Below, in pieces: positions 8,195 through 12,486 of a DNA stretch of 12,486 bases. Numbering within the stretch: the first letter of the stretch is position 1; each line of letters opens with the position of its first letter. The notes beneath the pieces were generated by a model that worked only from the letters and a program-made list of their open reading frames with translations, ran no database searches and was not told the DNA's origin. A program made the position numbers and the translations under genes. Source of the stretch: an uncultured Ruminococcus sp. (lineage in GTDB: Bacteria > Bacillota > Clostridia > Oscillospirales > Ruminococcaceae); the NCBI GenBank assembly GCA_900540005.1, contig UQEM01000066.1, positions 1-12,486 of the forward strand. The letters run 5' to 3'.

Positions 8195-9136
8195 TTAATC
8201 CATGTATTTGCTCAGGAGCTTGCTTATCAGCTTATTCAGAGCATACATCGCCACAAACAGCACCATGCATATCGCCGAAGCGTAGCCCATCTCGTATCTT
8301 ACCCAGCCGTAGTCGTAAGCGTGGGTCATGATAGTGTGAGCTCTGTAGTCGGTGCTTGGGAAGCCGACGAGATTCTGTGCAACCGTACCTGCGGTGAACG
8401 AGCTTACGATCTGCATAACAGCCGCGAACATGAGCTGCGGGCCCATGGAAGGGATAACTATGTAGATAAGCTCCTGCCAGCGTGTCTTGATTCCCTCGAT
8501 AGCGCCTGCCTCGTACATTGAGCGGTCAATGTTCTGGAAGCCTGCGCGGAGTGCGAGGAAGCCTGCGCCGAGTGATATCCACAACTGAACCACAATGGTC
8601 ACGCCGAGGACGTAGTTTCCGTCGGTAAGCCACTGTATCGGAGAGTTTATGATTCCGAGGTTCATGAGGAAAGAGTTTATGTAGCCGTTCATGTCTCCGC
8701 TGAAAATGAGCTGCCATACCGTATAAACGTTAGCCATTGACGGAGCGTAGAAAATGAGAGTGAATATGGTCTTGAGCTTCGGATGAAGTTCGTTGATTAG
8801 CCATGCGAGAATGAAACACAGCACATAGCTTACCGGACCTGTAAAAAGCGCGAAAACTACAGTAACTCTTATGGATTTTATAAATATCTTGTCCGAGAGG
8901 AAAAGAGTAGTGTAATTTGAAAGACCGATGTACTTCGGAGCCTGTGCCATGTTAAAATCCGTAAAGCCCATAGGGAGCGACATGACAACGGGAATAATCG
9001 TAAAGATTATAAAGAATATCATAAAGGGCGCAAGCATAAGGTAACACGCCTTATTCTGCTTGAAAGAGAGCCACATCAGCCTGCGGTCTTCTTTCTTTGT
9101 CCTTTTGCCTATATTTTCGGGTGCGATCTGAGCCAA
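8195..9136 (-). CDS. Sugar ABC transporter permease, MalF-like (pair 1), TTG start
   Basis: First permease of the operon, 313 residues, about six membrane helices beginning near residue 33 (LMLAPFMIFFIIF). The EAA loop near 209-230 reads YEAGAIEGIKTRWQELIYI then VIP: the third position is Gly rather than Ala, a tolerated variation in the family. The start codon is TTG at 9136-9134, supported by GGAGGAG (9150-9144) with a 7-base spacing; the first in-frame Met lies near residue 21, too far from this site and close to the first helix. It begins 20 bases after the stop of the large binding-protein gene, the standard order of binding protein, MalF-like, MalG-like. Sugar specificity is not readable from the sequence. 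Confidence 0.94.
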   Translation of the reverse strand: MAQIAPENIGKRTKKEDRRLMWLSFKQNKACYLMLAPFMIFFIIFTIIPVVMSLPMGFTDFNMAQAPKYIGLSNYTTLFLSDKIFIKSIRVTVVFALFTGPVSYVLCFILAWLINELHPKLKTIFTLIFYAPSMANVYTVWQLIFSGDMNGYINSFLMNLGIINSPIQWLTDGNYVLGVTIVVQLWISLGAGFLALRAGFQNIDRSMYEAGAIEGIKTRWQELIYIVIPSMGPQLMFAAVMQIVSSFTAGTVAQNLVGFPSTDYRAHTIMTHAYDYGWVRYEMGYASAICMVLFVAMYALNKLISKLLSKYMD

Positions 9137-9153
9137 AGTCTTACTCCTCCTTT
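9134..9153 (-). promoter_or_regulatory. Strong ribosome binding site before a TTG start (MalF-like, pair 1)
   Basis: Minus-strand AAAGGAGGAG at 9153-9144 is followed by seven bases and TTG at 9136-9134. It is one of the strongest Shine-Dalgarno matches in the window, paired with a weak initiator. It decides the start, since no ATG or GTG lies at a suitable distance. Confidence 0.85.
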
Positions 9154-9156
9154 CGG

Positions 9157-12105
9157 TCAGTCTTTATCGGTATCAAGTCCGAGGTTTTCACGTTTTCTTG
9201 TGATCTCGTCGTTGATGTCGCGGTTATACCAGACGAGAGTATCACGCGGATTCTCGGCATTGTTTACAACCTCGCGGAATGCGTTCATGATGTTTCTTGT
9301 TACAGCGTAAGAGGACGGTATGATCGGTATCTCCACAAGTTCCTCCTGCTGGTCGCGAAGTCTTGCAAGTTCGTCGTTCGACCACGAAAGCTGTCCGAGA
9401 GCCTCGACATTTGCCGTGTCAAAGCGTCCCATTGTTCCGAGGAGACCCTCGATCTGAGTTCCGTACTGAACCTGCGTGTCGGTCTCGGTGAACCACTTGA
9501 TGAACTTCCACGCGTTCTCCTTGTTGCTTACCTTTTTAAATATAACAGCACCCGAGCCTGTTGAGTTTGCGGCATGAGAAACTGTTCCGTCCTCACGCAG
9601 CGTGCCGGGGACCTGACAGAAGTCCCACAGTCCCTTGATCTCGGGAGACGCTACCGCAAGCTGGTTGAAGAACGTGTAGTTTGCGATAACGATCGGGTAC
9701 TCGCCCGTTCTGAAACGGCTGAATGCGTCATAGGTCTGAACAAAACTGTACTTTGTGTAGAAATCCGTCCACTTTTCAAACGCCTGAACTGCCTCTATCG
9801 AATCGAATGTTGAAGCCGTCTGCGTGTCATTGTAGTAGTTCTTGCCGCTCTGGAGCAGAAGCATCGCGAATGTGTGTCCTGCCTCGGTAGCGGGCGAAAT
9901 ATTTGTCGGGGGGAGGATAAGTCCCACTGACATATAGTTTCTCTGAAGTGCGGGGAGCATATCTATCAAATCGTCCCAAGTCTCGGGAGGATTATCGTAG
10001 TTAAGCTCGGTGAGAACGTCCGTGCGGTAGAACATCATCGGGAACGTCTGACTTATCGGCAGACCGTAAGTTCCGCCGTTGTACTGGTAGGGAGTCATGG
10101 CGTTTTCCTGAAAACGTGTCGTGACTTCCTGATAATCGTCAAACTCAGATACGTCAACGAGCAGATCACGGGCTGCAAGGTTTACAGGAAATTCTCCGCC
10201 GAGGAACAGCGCAACGTCAGGGCCTTTTCCTGCGAGGGTCGCCTCAACAACGCCGCCGACAACGAGATTTACCGAGATCGGTATGCCTGTCTCCTGCATG
10301 AACTGGTTTTCAGCCATTTCCTTTACTACCTGCGCCTGATCGCGTCCGAGAGATACCCAGACGTCGATAACATCCTCGCCTGTAACATCGGAAAGTGTCG
10401 TGTAGTCCTCAAAGAACGAGCCGATGAATGCATTCCAACTGAAACTCAGCGACTTGCCGAGCTTTTTGTCGCAGCTTGTAAAGCTCTTGTCCGCAGAGGC
10501 AAACTCAATGTAATCGACCTCAAGAGGCTGGTCGCGGTAATCTCTCATCCATGAGGAAATAGAGGTGATGTTGTCCTTTATCTGCGAGAGGTATGACGGG
10601 ATCTTGAGTGGCTTTGCCGTACACTTGTCGAGGATAACGGTCATGTTTTCGAGCGCAGATGCCTCCGAACCTGACGAACCGGAAAGATCCTCGATATCGG
10701 ACTGTATCTGCTTGAGTTCACCGGAAATACGCTCGAACTCACTTACAAGCTCCGGGATCTTCTCATGTACATAGTAGTCGGTGTACTGATCGGGTGAAGG
10801 GCCTGTTATCATCAGCACCTTGCGGTAGTAGGTGTTCAGGTCGGCAACAACGTCATCGAGTTTTCTGAGAGAGTCGCCTATCTCGCCGGGAACACACTCC
10901 ATAGTAAGCGTGTGGTCGGTGTCGGCATCGAGGTAAACGTAATCACCGTCCGCCTTGGGGCTTACAACGCTCCAGTCGGTGTCATAGTAGAACTTGACCT
11001 GATTAAGCTCATCGCAGAGCACCTTGCCGTCTATGTAGATCCTTCTGTTTGAGTAGAAGCCTCTCATCTGGCTCTGACGCGACTTTATGCCGATCTTGTA
11101 CCAGCCGCTGTTCTTGATGTCCTCGCGGCTGATATTCCACGTTACGGACTGGAGAGCCTTCTGCCAGTTTCCGCTTCCGAGGGTATTGTAAACCACCTTT
11201 CTCGGGTCAGAGGGAGACACGAGGTAGTTTGTATTATCATAGGTAGGATAGAGGGTGGAATCAGATTTGTAGACCGCGTCCTCGCCCTCGATCCTGAAAA
11301 GGTTTGAGGGGGTGGAATCCTTGGTCACGGAGGAGCTGACAGATGCCGTATATTCGCTGTATGTGGGCAGCTCCTCGGGATTGTAGAACTTAAAGCTTTC
11401 TATAGCAAGCTGGGCGCGCTCAGAGGAAAGCGTTACCTCGTGCCTGCCCTTTTCGAGCATGAAAAAGAGCGGCTCGCTGAAAAGTCCGTCCGTATCGCCG
11501 AAGTCGGAACTGCGCCACATTTCCTTCTGTATCTGAGAGGGGCGCACCTGATTTCCGCGCGAATCGGTGTAGATCTCCTGCTCGTTGACCCACACTCGGC
11601 TGAGTGTTATTCTCGAAGCAGTATCATAGGGAAGCTCGCCGTCAATAGTCATGGAAAGCTCTATGTCCGAGCTGTTTGAGATCATCGGGCAGTAGGTCAT
11701 GTTAACGCAGTAAATGCCCGTTTCCTCTATATTAATATCGTACGTGACCGAACCGTCTGTGCTCTCCCAGAGGAGAACGTCGTCGCGGTTATCGTCCTCC
11801 GGGCCGTAGCTGCCGACCGAGAAGTCGCCTCCGCTTGCGGAAGAATACGAAGAAGCCGAAACCACCGTCTCTGTGTCGGGACGGTTCTCGCCGGAATAAA
11901 TGTCGTAGTAATCGCTGAACGAGAGCATTTCGGAATCTATCGGTTCAATGGTGTAGTAGTCCTCTGCCATAGCGTCAAGCGTCGCCTGTGAAACGGCATA
12001 CTCATCATCTGCAAATGCGGCAATTGCTCCGTACGAGCTGCTTGCGGCAACCATAAATGACAAAGCCCCGGCAGCGACAGCTCGGGAAAATTTTCTGATG
12101 TCCAA
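9157..12105 (-). CDS. Oversized extracellular solute-binding protein with N-terminal beta-sandwich modules, TTG start
   Basis: Captures the ligand for the importer. A signal peptide ends near residue 32 (AFA before DD); no lipobox Cys is present, unusual for a Gram-positive binding protein, and no C-terminal anchor is visible. Two beta-rich modules follow, about 100-242 (YDINIEETGIYCV onward) and 270-430 (FRIEGEDAVYKSD onward); phrases such as GIYCVNMTY, LSMTIDGELPY and GRHEVTL resemble CBM6/35-type carbohydrate-binding sandwiches. A helical, probably coiled-coil segment (about 446-478) and a linker precede the family-1 solute-binding domain, about 576-975 (DVIDVWVSLGRDQ, GLPISQTFPMMFYRTDVL, WDDLIDMLP, FIKWFTE). 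Ordinary family members are 400-550 residues, so about 570 residues are extra. TTG at 12105 is supported by AAAGGTGG 7 bases upstream and by the signal peptide beginning there. First gene of the operon, behind a strong promoter and a long leader. Confidence 0.93.
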   Translation of the reverse strand: MDIRKFSRAVAAGALSFMVAASSSYGAIAAFADDEYAVSQATLDAMAEDYYTIEPIDSEMLSFSDYYDIYSGENRPDTETVVSASSYSSASGGDFSVGSYGPEDDNRDDVLLWESTDGSVTYDINIEETGIYCVNMTYCPMISNSSDIELSMTIDGELPYDTASRITLSRVWVNEQEIYTDSRGNQVRPSQIQKEMWRSSDFGDTDGLFSEPLFFMLEKGRHEVTLSSERAQLAIESFKFYNPEELPTYSEYTASVSSSVTKDSTPSNLFRIEGEDAVYKSDSTLYPTYDNTNYLVSPSDPRKVVYNTLGSGNWQKALQSVTWNISREDIKNSGWYKIGIKSRQSQMRGFYSNRRIYIDGKVLCDELNQVKFYYDTDWSVVSPKADGDYVYLDADTDHTLTMECVPGEIGDSLRKLDDVVADLNTYYRKVLMITGPSPDQYTDYYVHEKIPELVSEFERISGELKQIQSDIEDLSGSSGSEASALENMTVILDKCTAKPLKIPSYLSQIKDNITSISSWMRDYRDQPLEVDYIEFASADKSFTSCDKKLGKSLSFSWNAFIGSFFEDYTTLSDVTGEDVIDVWVSLGRDQAQVVKEMAENQFMQETGIPISVNLVVGGVVEATLAGKGPDVALFLGGEFPVNLAARDLLVDVSEFDDYQEVTTRFQENAMTPYQYNGGTYGLPISQTFPMMFYRTDVLTELNYDNPPETWDDLIDMLPALQRNYMSVGLILPPTNISPATEAGHTFAMLLLQSGKNYYNDTQTASTFDSIEAVQAFEKWTDFYTKYSFVQTYDAFSRFRTGEYPIVIANYTFFNQLAVASPEIKGLWDFCQVPGTLREDGTVSHAANSTGSGAVIFKKVSNKENAWKFIKWFTETDTQVQYGTQIEGLLGTMGRFDTANVEALGQLSWSNDELARLRDQQEELVEIPIIPSSYAVTRNIMNAFREVVNNAENPRDTLVWYNRDINDEITRKRENLGLDTDKD

Positions 12106-12120
12106 TTATTATCCACCTTT
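12103..12120 (-). promoter_or_regulatory. Ribosome binding site setting the TTG start of the binding protein
   Basis: Minus-strand AAAGGTGG at 12120-12113, seven bases, then TTG at 12105-12103. No ATG lies at a workable distance, and the codons after TTG begin a typical signal peptide (MDIRKF). Confidence 0.82.
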
Positions 12121-12349
12121 CCTTGTGAGGTATGAGAAGCATAGGCGCGCAAAAAGAGCGCAGTTGTCCCATAACCTGTTTACAACAGGGCATAAAACAG
12201 CGGCTGTATCTCGAAAGGGATCTTGAGAGAGGATATCCCTGTCGGAGACAGCGGAGAATATTCACTTTTTACACGTTCTTCATAGAGCAGGGACTGCCTA
12301 CATCCCGACTCCGGTATTATGCAGTATCACCAAACTGCATAAATCCTTC
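12106..12349 (-). other. Long 5' leader of the operon, about 244 nt, with several hairpins
   Basis: Between the predicted transcription start (about 12349) and the TTG there is no credible gene. In the transcript I see a 9-bp hairpin (12342-12334 with 12325-12317), CTGTC/GACAG with a 3-nt loop around 12236-12255, GGGAT/ATCCC enclosing 13 bases around 12218-12240, CCTGTT/AACAGG with loop GTA around 12175-12190, and GCGC/GCGC around a T-rich loop near 12147-12162. The T-rich loop lies inside the stem rather than after it, so this last one is not a normal terminator. I recognise no known riboswitch or T-box motif. The length suggests post-transcriptional control, but this is inference. Confidence 0.5.
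12317..12342. promoter_or_regulatory. 9-bp inverted repeat just after the predicted transcription start
   Basis: TTATGCAGT (12317-12325) and ACTGCATAA (12334-12342) are perfect inverted copies separated by 8 bases. Counting from a start near 12349 it covers about +8 to +33 of the transcript. It could be an operator for a dimeric regulator acting as a roadblock, or an RNA hairpin protecting the 5' end. The half-site TATGCAG occurs again at 12458-12464. Confidence 0.5.
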
Positions 12350-12355
12350 TTGATA

Positions 12356-12384
12356 ATTATAGCAAGTTTTCTTGCAGATGTCAA
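12356..12384 (-). promoter_or_regulatory. Near-consensus sigma-A promoter of the operon
   Basis: On the minus strand TTGACA at 12384-12379 and TATAAT at 12361-12356 are both perfect consensus hexamers, separated by exactly 17 bases. TGC stands immediately before TATAAT, giving the TGn extended -10 motif. The DNA just upstream (about 12397-12422) is very rich in A and T and may act as an UP element. The predicted transcription start is near 12349. Such a strong promoter on a catabolic operon would normally need repression to be useful. Confidence 0.88.
12362..12375. promoter_or_regulatory. Candidate operator palindrome in the promoter spacer
   Basis: GCAAG (12362-12366), TTTT, CTTGC (12371-12375) is a perfect 5-bp inverted repeat lying wholly between the -35 and -10 hexamers. 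Binding of a repressor here would block RNA polymerase directly. It lacks the CG centre of typical LacI/CcpA operators, so the regulator family is not identifiable. Confidence 0.42.
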
Positions 12385-12486
12385 GAACTAAGCACAACTA
12401 TTAATAAATATTATATATTTACTTTGATTCCTTTAGGGAGTGTTGACACTAAGATAATATGCAGATTTTCGAGCATAAATTTTACG
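12385..12486. other. Upstream AT-rich non-coding region
   Basis: No gene is visible. The stretch at about 12397-12422 consists almost only of A and T. AGTGTTGACACT at 12439-12450 is an inverted repeat (arms AGTGT/ACACT, 2-base centre). A plus-strand TTGACA is embedded in it, but no -10 follows at proper spacing. TATGCAG at 12458-12464 repeats the half-site seen at 12318-12324 near the transcription start. Confidence 0.4.

Noticed and set aside
9097..9564. Plus-strand open frame of 155 codons across the binding protein/MalF junction
   Set aside because: It is antisense to the end of the binding protein and the start of the permease, with no ribosome site and no recognisable domain.
12147..12162. 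Attenuator-type terminator in the leader
   Set aside because: The T run is the loop of the GCGC stem rather than a tail after it, and no alternative stem with a U tract was found.
12317..12340. Seven-codon leader peptide (MQFGDTA) at the 5' end of the transcript
   Set aside because: It coincides exactly with the inverted repeat, its AAGGA site is only 3 bases from the ATG, and no run of regulatory codons is present.
12362..12375. CcpA cre site in the promoter
   Set aside because: The palindrome lacks the central CG and the flanking pattern of cre sites.
12443..12471. Plus-strand promoter starting with TTGACA at 12443-12448
   Set aside because: No acceptable -10 hexamer occurs 16-18 bases downstream; the bases there read ATTTTCGA.

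Overview
This window reads as one large carbohydrate-uptake operon from an anaerobic, Gram-positive Firmicute. Family content and style (a DUF5696-like protein, a YIP1 protein, an NHL-propeller protein, split sugar permeases, TTG starts with strong Shine-Dalgarno sites, no outer-membrane components) suggest the Ruminococcus/Oscillospiraceae neighbourhood. That placement is an inference from style, not from a marker gene. All eight genes lie on the minus strand, so the operon runs from about 12350 down to about 80.

Layout in the direction of transcription. A near-consensus sigma-A promoter (TTGACA, 17 bases, TATAAT with a TGn extension) at 12384-12356 has a small palindrome in its spacer. It is followed by an unusually long leader of about 244 nt. 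Next come a 982-residue solute-binding protein with two extra N-terminal beta-sandwich modules and no lipid anchor (TTG start), permease pair 1 (MalF-like, TTG start, and MalG-like), a membrane-tethered NHL-propeller/TPR protein, a five-helix YIP1 protein, a 945-residue secreted DUF5696-like protein that may be a glycoside hydrolase, and permease pair 2 (MalF-like and MalG-like). A 13-bp stem with a U-rich tail closes the operon at 61-92. Gaps between genes are 20 bases or less, and two junctions overlap (NHL/YIP1 and DUF5696/MalF2), so the genes are very probably co-transcribed and partly translationally coupled.

How the parts may work together. The binding protein captures a glycan, its extra modules perhaps helping to hold the polymer. 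The DUF5696-like protein may trim it outside the cell, and the two permease pairs move products inward. No ATP-binding subunit is encoded here, so the permeases must borrow an ATPase, as many Firmicute sugar importers do with a shared MsmX/MsmK-type protein. The NHL and YIP1 proteins are not standard importer parts; they may scaffold the unanchored secreted proteins or sense cargo across the membrane. The set of two permease pairs, one oversized binding protein, a propeller-TPR bitopic protein, YIP1 and DUF5696 is the most likely candidate for an undescribed system. The substrate cannot be read from the sequence.

The two edges hold no complete gene. The left edge (1-60) carries a perfect hairpin flanked by near-identical 12-mers, perhaps the end of a dispersed repeat. 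The right edge (12385-12486) is AT-rich upstream DNA with a short palindrome and another copy of a motif found near the transcription start.
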